From: Dissophora ornata | Taxonomy: Eukaryota; Mortierellomycota; Mortierellomycetes; Mortierellales; Mortierellaceae | Length of the DNA: 27,071 nucleotides | Reading direction: 5' to 3' | Assembly: GCA_025201705.1 (NCBI GenBank) | Contig: MU617011.1 | Location: forward strand, 1-27,071 | Part shown: piece after piece, positions 18,739-27,071 of the stretch | Layout of the letters: every line of letters starts with the position of its first letter | How positions within the stretch are numbered: the first letter of the stretch is position 1 | Translations under genes and position numbers: made by a program | The notes under the pieces: model-generated | Databases searched by the model: none | What the model was told of the DNA's origin: nothing | The model's input: only the letters and a program-made list of their open reading frames with translations

Positions 18739-21700
18739 TCACTCTACCCCGAGATGGACCCGCACAAATTCCGTTATTGACGGAAGTATCCGCTCTGCAG
18801 TGCCCAGAACTATACTCAAGTCATTAGAGTCCACGCCTAGGTGCTGGAAAATGGTCTGCGGCGACTGAACTATTGGCCGCGAGGGATCTTCCCCATTGAC
18901 AAAGTCCTGATCGGATGATCTGTTTCGAGTGTTCTTTTGTTGCTCTAATTGCTCGGCCAGCTCAACACTATATTGGAAGAATGACCATGCAATGTCAGTA
19001 TTTTTGTGTGTGTGTTTTTCGATCCTCACGAGAAGCATCCAAATTGGCTTTCTTGAGCAGCAAACTCACCCTTCCTTCTTGACGAACTTTACGACCGTCA
19101 AAGCTCGCTTCACCAAGCCTCGTCTCCATTGCCGGACATAACCCTCCCGCATCTCTATGGGCAAGCCAACCACACACCGCACGAGATTCTCGACCATAGG
19201 TGCAGCAACGTGGATCTGTCGCACGGCCTTTTGGCCCTTCCATTCAACGCTCGTCCAGCTGTTCTCACGCCTGGCACTCCAGAACCCACCTGCATCCGAG
19301 CCCGAGTTCTTTTGAAAGCTTTGTGGGGGTACTGACCCCTGGTATAGGTACCCGGCTTGGCTCGACGCATTCCATGCAGCCACTCTACTGATCGACCGTT
19401 CCACAACACATTTGACTTGTTCTTTCCGGTAATCAGAGCGTAGAACCGAGTATTTCGGAAGACGCTCAGTCTGCTCTACTTTGCATCTTACGGTATCGAC
19501 AATCGTCGTTGGGAAAGGTGATGAAAGGATGTGGTAGAGACGCCCATTCCTGTCTAATTTACGTGATAAATAGCCAGATTCTCCGTCGATCCCGTTCCCT
19601 GTATTCGACTGTTTCCCTATACTTGGCGTATAAATTCCTTGAAGGAACAGATTTGGCAAGTAGCGATGTTGTTTTCGTGCATGGCAGGACTTGGCTCTGT
19701 CTTCAGCTGATAGAAACAACGCCAAGGTGTTGATCATCTATATGATATTGTGAAGCCTACTGTTTTAGTTTTCGTCATCTCCGTGAGATATCAAGGAATT
19801 ACTCCAGGCGACAAGTGTCGTTTACATACCATGTTCATGATAGTGATGTTGTTCCCGACGACGACGGTAGACGAGTTCGTTTGCAGGTGCGAAGTGATTG
19901 CTCGATTGATGAATTCCCGCCCAAAGACTTGGTCGCCCTCTCTCCCTAGCGCAATATGGCTCGCCTGCGAGGGAAAAACAATGTTGTATGTCAGATGAAC
20001 CCTTCACCCACTAATAGGCCCTCAATCAAACGTACATAGGTCATAAGTTTGAGTGTAGTTTTACCTTTGCACCTTCAATGGCCATTGCGACTGCTTCCAT
20101 TGTCATTATGTCCTCCACAAAAGGAACTAGATGCTCGTCTGCAAACATATCGAGGGCAACATTCAGTCGCTACGAGAAATTGGACACAGACATGTGAGTT
20201 GCTGGACTGGCACGCGTTTTCAAAATGTCCACTTTTTAGAGACTTACAAGTCCTGCACGCAGGCCGCGAAGCACCTCGATGAGAACAGGTGCGTGATCTG
20301 ACATGATTCCAAAGAAACTTGAAAAGTTTTGCAGGTAAACAAGAGGCACGACAAAGCTGAGGACAAACTTGGTGGACATGGCCAGTGTCCCTGTCGTGGT
20401 TCCCAATGTTGTACTACCATAGGAGCAGCCGTCGGTCATGGACGGGTTTGCAGTGTATAGATATGACATTGCAATGAGACCTAGAGATTGTTTGTACGAT
20501 CGCATGAGCAATTTTTTCTTTTTTTCGTGACGGATGTTAGATGGATAGGCATGTGCAAGATGTAAATACAGTACCTTCATCCTGCAGGACTACCATCTTT
20601 GGCTCTATCGCATCAGTAGTCCGCATCACTTCCCCGTTCAAGATCTGTTTAGCCAACAAGTTCAGTGTTGACTCGTCAGGACAACCCACCCGCGGAGTCC
20701 ATGTCTACGTTTGTGCAACCATGAGCGTTCATTTAAAAACAAACAATTTGGATTGAGTTGAGTGGGGCACAGGGTCGGAAAGAGGGAATTAACAAAAGCG
20801 CGAAATGGCTACCGAATTACATCAGCAGCTGTAGCTGCTGGCCAGTGCCGTACCTGCTCTATCCGGGGCCCGACGAGGTTGGACCAGTACACGGACATGA
20901 CAGCCAGGAAGAAGCCATTCTCAGGCAAGCAAGGCGATCGATTTTCGCATGCGGTGGGCGTTGCAGGCAATGATATGGACTCGAAGGGCGTGTTCTGAGA
21001 CATTCCCGTTCCTGTTGAATCCACGTCTCGGTCTTTGTGCGGGGAAACAGGTGCGGAGGCGATGGAGAGCGATGAGGACTGCAGCGGTAGTGCCAACTGC
21101 TGCGTCGAGGCTTTCCTTCTCGGACCTATGCGGCCAGACACACAGGAACACATTCACAAAGAACGCGTTAGGATGATTCTTTGATGACAGACAGTGCATG
21201 ACACATGATGTCCTCGTTGACCCCGATGCTCACCTCCACTAGAAATGGGTCCACCTTCCTCAGCCACTACGCTTTGCAAGGCCAAGAGTGCTCTCCGTCC
21301 AGCCTCAGCACCCATGGAGGTAACGACCTTTGAGGACCCTGATGTACTTGGGGCTCCTTTGCTGGATTTTGCGACTTTACTGGGGGGCTTTCCTGAAGGA
21401 TGGCTGTCATCGTACTCCCACAACCCCAGGATCGTCCCGTGGGTTTTTTCCTCCTTGGGCGTGACAAGGTAGGGGAGCACGGGCAAGCCTTTGTGTTTTG
21501 AGAGCGTGGAAGGATTGGGTATTGATGGATCGGCTGTTGATGGTTTGGAGATGCCAGAGCCGGAGAGTCCGGGTGTGGCAGGAACGAGGAAAAGTGTTGG
21601 TGGCGAGGACGTAGCACTGGCTTTCGTGTTCACTTGAAGCTGGAGCTGAGTGGTCAGGGCGACAGGGAACTGGGCCTGGGCCTGGGCAATGCTTCCAGGA

Positions 21701-21987
21701 GGAAGGCTCTGGGGTGGGGGACTACGGGTCTTTGCGCTGGTGGTGGTTGGGGCGGTCGAGCCCATGGCGTTTGAGATTGGGATGGATGAGGGAATGCGCC
21801 GGGCTGGGTCTGTTGGGTCAGCTGGGCTGTCCTGCCTGGTCTCGTCGCTGGCGGGGGTCAGACCGGGCCCGTTGCCAGGGCTGGTATCAGCTTTTGTCGT
21901 GGCGGGAATGGGGGGGAGGTGGTGGTGGTCGGGATTGGGCGCAGAGGTTGCTGGTGGCCCTTGGGCGTGTTCTCCATGACCTGACAT
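18739..21987 (-). CDS. C9orf72: C9orf72-like DENN-fold protein
   Basis: Eight exons on the minus strand, 21987-21234, 21125-20854, 20704-20575, 20480-20248, 20169-20065, 19964-19830, 19737-19070 and 18967-18739, join with GT-AG introns and consistent phases into 841 residues. From about residue 320 the protein follows animal C9orf72 end to end: MSVYWSNLVGPRIEQ (uDENN start, human AYWDNILGPRV), LLAKQILNGEVMR, VVLQDEG, SSTVVVGN, INTLALFLSAEDRA, LFLQGIYTP, SSPFPTTIVDTVRC, VKRALTVVKFV and, near the end, NDLSIVLGTAERILPSITEF. In animals C9orf72 binds SMCR8 and WDR41; the complex acts on small GTPases (ARF/Rab) and in lysosome signalling and autophagy. C9orf72 itself lacks the catalytic arginine, which SMCR8 supplies. 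The first ~320 residues are a Pro/Ser/Thr-rich, probably disordered extension. Orthology is strongly supported by the ordered motif matches; the fungal role is inferred. Confidence 0.9.
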
Positions 21988-22769
21988 GCATGTGAATCGC
22001 TCTGCTGGGTATCTCTGTGGCAGTGTCCTGCTTTGGCACTGGACAGGCTATGGCTGCGCGATGGGGGGAGAAGGAAGGAAGGAAGGATGGATGGCGGATG
22101 GACAGAGAAGAGAAGGAGCTCGATCGGATGGATTGGGGAGAGGCAAAAGGATCCATAGACAGGCGTAGGAGGCCATAGCAGAGGGGAGACGACGCGGTCT
22201 GTCTTGTGCAGGCAGGCAGGTCCCTGTCCACTCTGTTTATGATTTTTTGCTTTTGGGAAAGGTGACTCTCAGGTGGTCATCCGTCCCTTTTCGTGCAGGT
22301 GGTCATCCCTTCGCTGTTGCTGACTGACCAGCCGCTCTTTGTCCTTGACCGCAATCCCCTCATCCGGAGCTGCATCCCTGTCATACAGCTCGTATAGTAG
22401 TAGTATTATTGCTGCCACTGCATAGCTCCACGAGCTTGGAGCAATCTAATTGTGTATGCCCTCTTCTCCTCTACACGGATTCCTCATGGTGCATGGAGAG
22501 CCAGCCTCCATGCCCTCATTGCCTTCCTGCACCTCTGCCCCGGCACCTCTTTTCCCCGAGAGAGAGAGAGAGAAACGGCGATATTGAAATCTGTAATCGA
22601 TATCAAACCCAGCTACGCCTCAACGCGGGGCTCGAGATATGGGCAAATGTGGGACTGGAGGGCATGGGGGGGGCAAATGCCAGCGGAAAATAAAGTTGTA
22701 CAAAATTGGCACTCTGCTCCGTCGTCCTTTTCTGACTCTCTTCCGCGTCTGATTCCATGTAGTCGTCCA
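21988..22769. promoter_or_regulatory. Divergent intergenic region between C9orf72-like and AGGF1-like genes
   Basis: 782 bases separate the two start codons, which point away from each other, so the region holds both promoters and 5' leaders. Visible are a GAAGGAAGGAAGGATGGATG purine stretch (about 22071-22095), a TAGTAGTAGTATTATT run (about 22395-22410) and a GA run (22559-22573). The plus-strand frame of the AGGF1-like gene stays open back to 22452, but this upstream part looks non-coding. No clear TATA box was seen. Confidence 0.5.
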
Positions 22770-24542
22770 ATGGCAGACTTTGATGACGAACTCAACAGCT
22801 ACATCCAGGCCCGCTCCGCATCCGATCACAAGGAGAAGCAGGACAGCGCCGCCGCAAACGCTGCTGCTGATGCCGTCTTTGGCCACGCATTTCCTTTTCC
22901 ACACCCCGAAGGATTCCAACCGACACAGGACGCTCCTGCATTTGCCCTTCATCCCGTGTCAAACATGTGGCACGATGCCACCACAGGCACTTATTCTTAC
23001 TACGACGCTGCTACCGAGACCTATATCCCTGTAGAAGAGCCGTATCACGGCCATACAACGGCTACAATACCAGTCGCGTACGACAGCAACCCTGTTTATC
23101 ATATCGACCCCTCGACAGGATACGCGGTGGAAGTCAATGGATACGGATACGGCGACTCGGCCCAGAACCATTACGAAGCACCACCAGAGAGTGATGCCAC
23201 CCTAAGACTTTGTGTCCTATCCTCAAATATCCTAAAAGTCGGGGGTGTGATCATGATGGACGCATCAGGACTCTCGTTTGGAAGGGACAGGCCGCTGAGT
23301 GGTCAGGGAAAACGTGTACGGATGGTGGAGATGGAGATCAGTCGATTCCATGCAAGTGTTTATCTGGATCGTCAGCAGGTTGTTCAAGAGGACCATACCC
23401 AGGATAAAAGGGCGTCATCTCCAGGAGCAGTAACAGCCTCAGCAGAGGAGGAGAGTTATGCGGGAAACAAAGAGAATGATAAAGTCGAAAAGGCGGAAAG
23501 TAGACAGGATGACGAAGAGGAGGAAGGAGAATACTCTGAATCTCCGGGCGCGGGCGCTCGGGATGCAGCTCTTGTAGAGCCAGAAGGAACGAACCAAGAG
23601 GAGGAAGAAGAGAACGGTGAGATAAATGAGCAACAGCAACAGAGCGAACAGTACAGAGATTACCAGCGACAGATAGAAGAATATCAGCAACATTATCAGG
23701 CAATGACTCTGCCAGTGTTGATGGATACTTTTCAGATCACAGATTGCGGGTCCACCCATGGAACGTTCTTAAATGGCGAACGACTCTCTGCAGCCAGGAC
23801 AGCCAGCCAGCCTTTTCAATTGAATCACATGGATCAATTGCAAATGGGGACTACTGTCTTTGAGATCCATGCGCATGCAGATGGACGGATATGTGGGACC
23901 TGTCAGGTCACGGAGGATAATGAGATTGAAGTGCTGGATGATAAAGATCGTGATGCTGCAGCAAGGGTCAAGGATGGAGCAGACTCTACAGGAAAGGGAT
24001 CGCCGGCATTATCGTCGACGTGGACAGGAGATGTCAAGTTGGCGATGGAGCGAGAGCGGGTCGAGGAGATGAACCGGCTAAAAAAGAAATGGGCAGGGCC
24101 CGACAAGAAGGCTGGCCATACGAAGCGTGCCGCCCATCGGGACTCGTCTCTCCCTAGAAATCCAGAGGCAGGAGAAGCACCGAGAGAATATGTAGACAGA
24201 GCAGCTAAGCGGAGGCTGTACAATCCGGATCGTTCGTCGCCTGTTCTGTCGGCTGTCCCAGTGTATGCACCACAGGAAGTTGCCAGTGGGTTCCATGTTC
24301 CCGTGGCCAAGACGAACAAGGGACATGCGATGTTGAGCAAGATGGGCTGGAAGGCTGGGACAGGTCTTGGCGCAGCGAGGCAGGGTGTGGTAGAGCCGGT
24401 TCAATTGATGGTCTCAGACAGGAAGGCTGGGCTCGGATCGGGGGCATTGAAGAGCCAGGGTGCGGCGGCAGTGGCGTCTTCCGAGACGGCGGCAGAAGCA
24501 GCGAGGCGCAAGGCGCGGGAACGGTATGCGCAGTTGAAATAA
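22770..24542 (+). CDS. AGGF1: AGGF1-like protein with OCRE, FHA and G-patch domains
   Basis: A single exon, 590 residues from the ATG at 22770 (MADFDDELNSYIQ). Domains in order are an OCRE-type aromatic repeat at ~63-130 (NMWHDATTGTYSYYDAATET, then NPVYHIDPSTGYAVEV); an FHA domain starting at ~158 (LSFGRDRPL, ISRFHASVYL) and resuming at ~318 (FQITDCGSTHGTFLNGERL); and a G-patch at ~516-560 (KGHAMLSKMGWKAGTGLGA). The two FHA halves are separated by ~115 residues rich in Glu and Gln. The order OCRE-FHA-G-patch is that of AGGF1, a nuclear protein; G-patch proteins commonly serve as cofactors of DEAH-box RNA helicases in splicing, while FHA domains bind phosphothreonine. The open frame extends upstream to 22452, but those codons resemble untranslated leader. 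It is head to head with the C9orf72-like gene and 285 bases upstream of VMA13. Confidence 0.85.
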   Translation: MADFDDELNSYIQARSASDHKEKQDSAAANAAADAVFGHAFPFPHPEGFQPTQDAPAFALHPVSNMWHDATTGTYSYYDAATETYIPVEEPYHGHTTATIPVAYDSNPVYHIDPSTGYAVEVNGYGYGDSAQNHYEAPPESDATLRLCVLSSNILKVGGVIMMDASGLSFGRDRPLSGQGKRVRMVEMEISRFHASVYLDRQQVVQEDHTQDKRASSPGAVTASAEEESYAGNKENDKVEKAESRQDDEEEEGEYSESPGAGARDAALVEPEGTNQEEEEENGEINEQQQQSEQYRDYQRQIEEYQQHYQAMTLPVLMDTFQITDCGSTHGTFLNGERLSAARTASQPFQLNHMDQLQMGTTVFEIHAHADGRICGTCQVTEDNEIEVLDDKDRDAAARVKDGADSTGKGSPALSSTWTGDVKLAMERERVEEMNRLKKKWAGPDKKAGHTKRAAHRDSSLPRNPEAGEAPREYVDRAAKRRLYNPDRSSPVLSAVPVYAPQEVASGFHVPVAKTNKGHAMLSKMGWKAGTGLGAARQGVVEPVQLMVSDRKAGLGSGALKSQGAAAVASSETAAEAARRKARERYAQLK

Positions 24543-24827
24543 AATGCATGCAAACGAAGTAGCTGTTGGGACTACACACTGCACATGTGTGCAGATCGCG
24601 TGTCTACTTGTAAAGACGAGAGAGAGACCGACTGACTTTGAAGAGCAACAAAAGAAACGTCACTTGCGCCATCACGTTCGCATTCCAACCTCGACTTGCA
24701 TCTCCATTCTCCACTCGCTGTCCCCGCAGGCCAAACCCCCTTCAGCGCAACCCTCCATCACTGATCTTGTCCGGAGCAAGATCCCACACGCCCCAGCAAT
24801 ACTCATTCTCAACTAGAATCGATCAGG
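24543..24827 (+). promoter_or_regulatory. Short spacer and promoter of VMA13
   Basis: 285 bases between the AGGF1-like stop and the VMA13 ATG. The part from about 24680 is C-rich (TCTCCATTCTCCACTCGCTG and similar), like the leaders of other expressed genes here. No TATA box was seen. Confidence 0.45.
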
Positions 24828-27071
24828 ATGGCTTTTCAGAGCAACAGCGATGGCATTCCCGAGGTGCCTCTTGCTCTCGTCGCCAATGCATACCTCGACG
24901 ACCTGACTGCCGGTCTGAGGGCACGTCCCATTCCTTGGGAGGTAAACACACTTCTCAACAGTCTTTCGTAGAGGAAAAAAAAAAATAGCAACCGTGAACG
25001 ATTTGCCCCTGAGAAAAAATAAAACTAACCTCGCAATCGCAACTTTTACCAGGGCTATCAACGCGCATCGCTTATCACCCAAACAGAGCTGAACTACATC
25101 AAGGCAATCGACAAGAAGACTGGCGAAGATCTCTCCAGAGTTGTTGACAAGGTGTGTGTTTAGGCGACTTCATTAAGATCGTAGCCCACAATGTCCGTCA
25201 ATTGATCCACAGGCATTATTGATTGACCACTCTTACTTATTATTTTTTTTCTCACGGATCGACTTTGGCTGGATAGGAAGGAGATGTCTTTGGAGAGCTC
25301 TTGATCACTCTGCTGCAGAAATTGGTCCGTGTTGACACGATCCAGTCGATCCTCATCCTCATCGATGATCTGTTGCTCGGTACGTTCACAGGAACAAAAA
25401 AAAAAATCACATGTACACAAACAAAAGACTGCAAGGCCAACATATTTATTTTTGGGCAACAATAGATCATGAAGAACGTGCTGAATACTTTTTGCGACTG
25501 AGCCAGCATGACCCAACGTTGCCATACGCCCCACTTCTCAAGTATGTACTCGTAGGCAACAATGACAAAACACGCAGAATCATATCTCTGATCCCCGTTC
25601 CAACCTAACGCGCGCGCGCCGCGTATATAATAACATCGTATGTTCCAGGTGTTTGAGGAGCGAGGATGATTTTATCCCTCTCAAGGCGAGCAAGATCCTG
25701 ACAACACTTCTTTGTGCGTCCTCGAAACCGAGTACGGAGGCTGCAGAGGAATTGTTCAGGTGGACAACAGCTCAATTGCAGAGTAAGAACTCGGCGATTG
25801 TTGATTTGGCAGTCCAGGTATTGGAATCGGCTTTACGTCAGAGAAATATTCGAATCGTGTATTGGAACACGCCTCAGGCTGTGGATGCACTCGTGAGGAT
25901 CTTGAAGATTGATACGCCGACACCACAGATGCAATATCAAGTGATTTATTGCTTTTGGGCCTTGACATTCAACGAGGATATTTCTCAGGAACTCAACAGG
26001 TAAAAAATGCGAGTGGAAGGGAGTTTTGAGGATTTTTTCACAGGATAATGGATGTTGGCTGACACTGTATGGGGAAAAAAAAAAGAAAAACACACTGACA
26101 ATACCGTGCCTGATTTACTATGATTAGAAAATACGATTTGGTCCCTCACTTTGTTGAGGTTGCAAAGTCCGCCATCAAGGAGAAGATCATCCGTGTTATC
26201 ATTGCGACTTTCAGAGTAAGCTGATCTTCTCGCCGCTATTCAGCTCTTCGTTTTTCGACCGTATCTGCGTGCCGTGTAATTTTTTTAACAAAAAGCTGCT
26301 TTCCTTCTAGAACCTGGCAGAGAAGGCACCAGAGGCCAATTTGGCCCCTATGGCTGCTGTCAAGATGTTGCAGTTCTGTGAAAATCTATCGACGCGCAAG
26401 TGGTCCGACAGCGACATTCTAGAGGATGTCAACTACTTGAAAGCAGAACTGGAGGAGAACTTCCAGACATTGACGTGAGTGAAAAAAAAAAAAAAAAAAA
26501 ACTGGCATCCTACTCGATTTTGGAGGCACTGAGAAAAAAACAGGCATTGCAAACATGACGGAAATCTTACGTACCAACTCTTATTATTATTGTTTTCGCA
26601 TAGTACATTCGAGGTCTATTTTGCTGAAGTGCAGTCTGGAAGACTGTTGTGGTCGCCACCTCATTTGTCAGAACAGTTCTGGCTCAAGAACTGGAAGGAG
26701 TTCAAGAAGGATAGATATGCCTTGTTGAGGTAAACACAAACCCAAGACAGCACCAAGCCGTCCATCTTGCAAGCTTGTAGCTTTTTTTTTACAACGCTTG
26801 GAAATCTGAGATATTTAACGTGAATCCCCCCCCCTCCCCCCCTCCCCCTCTCCCGCATTCCTGCCTCTTTCGCTCGCAACAGGACCTTGGCCCGTCTTCT
26901 TAGCACGTCAACGGATTCTATCGTTCTTTCCGTCGCTGCCAGCGATATTGGACAATATGTGAGACGTGATCCAGGCAGCAAAAAGTAAGATATCGAAAAA
27001 GAGAATGAAAGAAAAATCGCTTTTGAAAAATTGCGGGGCAAAAAGGTATTTTGATTCTTATCGACTTTTTT
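24828..27071 (+). CDS. VMA13: V-type H+-ATPase subunit H (partial, C-terminus beyond the window)
   Basis: Nine exons are visible: 24828-24941, 25053-25151, 25277-25379, 25466-25541, 25649-25999, 26128-26215, 26311-26474, 26604-26729 and 26883-26984. All introns are GT-AG and the phases agree. The last visible donor GTAAGA at 26985 runs out of the window. About 407 residues are encoded, against ~480 for yeast Vma13, so roughly the last 70 are missing. Typical stretches are IKAIDKKTGEDLSRVVD, FIPLKASKILTTLL, QMQYQVIYCFWALTFNEDIS, KEKIIRVIIATFRNL, MAAVKMLQFCENLSTRKWSD and SEQFWLKNWKEF. Subunit H is an all-helical HEAT/ARM-like protein of the peripheral V1 sector. It is needed for ATP-driven proton pumping of the assembled enzyme and restrains ATPase activity of free V1. 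It acts at the vacuole, endosomes and Golgi. Confidence 0.93.
25608..25620 (+). repeat. Alternating CG run in VMA13 intron 4
   Basis: ACGCGCGCGCGCC followed at once by GCGTATATAATAAC. A purine-pyrimidine alternating run of the kind that can adopt Z-DNA, placed in the intron between exons 4 and 5. CpG runs are otherwise rare in this window. Confidence 0.7.

Noticed and set aside
21671..21687. GGGCCT hexamer repeat inside the C9orf72-like gene, recalling the human GGGGCC expansion
   Set aside because: It is only about three copies, of a different unit, in coding exon 1 (giving AQAQAQ) and not in an intron. It is not related to the human repeat.
21650..21995. Plus-strand Gly/Trp-rich open frames
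   Set aside because: They are antisense shadows of the Pro/Ser/Thr-rich exon 1 of the C9orf72-like gene, which has splice-consistent continuity and homology downstream.
22452..22769. Upstream extension of the AGGF1-like frame
   Set aside because: The extra 106 codons translate a GA run and leader-like DNA. The conserved-looking protein begins at MADFDDELNSYIQ (22770).

Overview
The window looks like nuclear DNA of an early-diverging filamentous fungus, most likely Mortierellomycota (Mortierella sensu lato). The reasons are short GT-AG introns (mostly 60-130 bases) in nearly every larger gene, CT-rich leaders, a large NACHT-WD40 protein with a helical N-terminal region, a Fanzor/TnpB-like gene of Mucoromycota type, and core genes (V-ATPase subunit H, an AGGF1-like protein) in compact spacing. 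The genus assignment is inference from recalled protein families; no database was searched.

Left part (1-10.3 kb), accessory in character. After about 1.6 kb without a recognisable gene there is a three-exon gene for a 1918-residue NLR/STAND-type receptor (helical N-terminal region, NACHT NTPase, pentapeptide repeats, about 14-16 nearly identical WD40 repeats). About 550 bases downstream is a two-exon gene for a 718-residue Fanzor-like (eukaryotic TnpB homologue) protein. Its main reading frame is intact, but its C-terminus lacks the expected zinc-ribbon cysteines.

Middle part (10.3-18.7 kb), gene-poor and rich in simple repeats. It holds a 253-residue secreted protein, an 85-residue His/Cys-rich protein with a TATA box and a TGACGTGG element upstream, several coding-like fragments without a complete gene model (14.0-14.9 kb and 15.8-16.0 kb), and a 73-base assembly gap next to a 21-base minisatellite. 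There are also many A, GA, CA and C/G tracts.

Right part (18.7-27.1 kb), conserved housekeeping block. On the minus strand an eight-exon gene encodes an 841-residue protein whose last ~520 residues follow the whole length of C9orf72, the DENN-fold partner of SMCR8 and WDR41 in animals. Head to head with it, on the plus strand, is an AGGF1-like gene (OCRE, FHA and G-patch domains, the FHA split by an acidic insert). Following it in tandem is VMA13 (V-ATPase subunit H), of which nine exons are visible before the window ends. In animals C9orf72 acts at lysosomes, and subunit H regulates the proton pump of the same compartment; the adjacency is suggestive only.

The observations I rate most worth checking are the fungal C9orf72 homologue, the Fanzor-like gene with an eroded C-terminus beside an NLR, and the highly uniform WD40 array.
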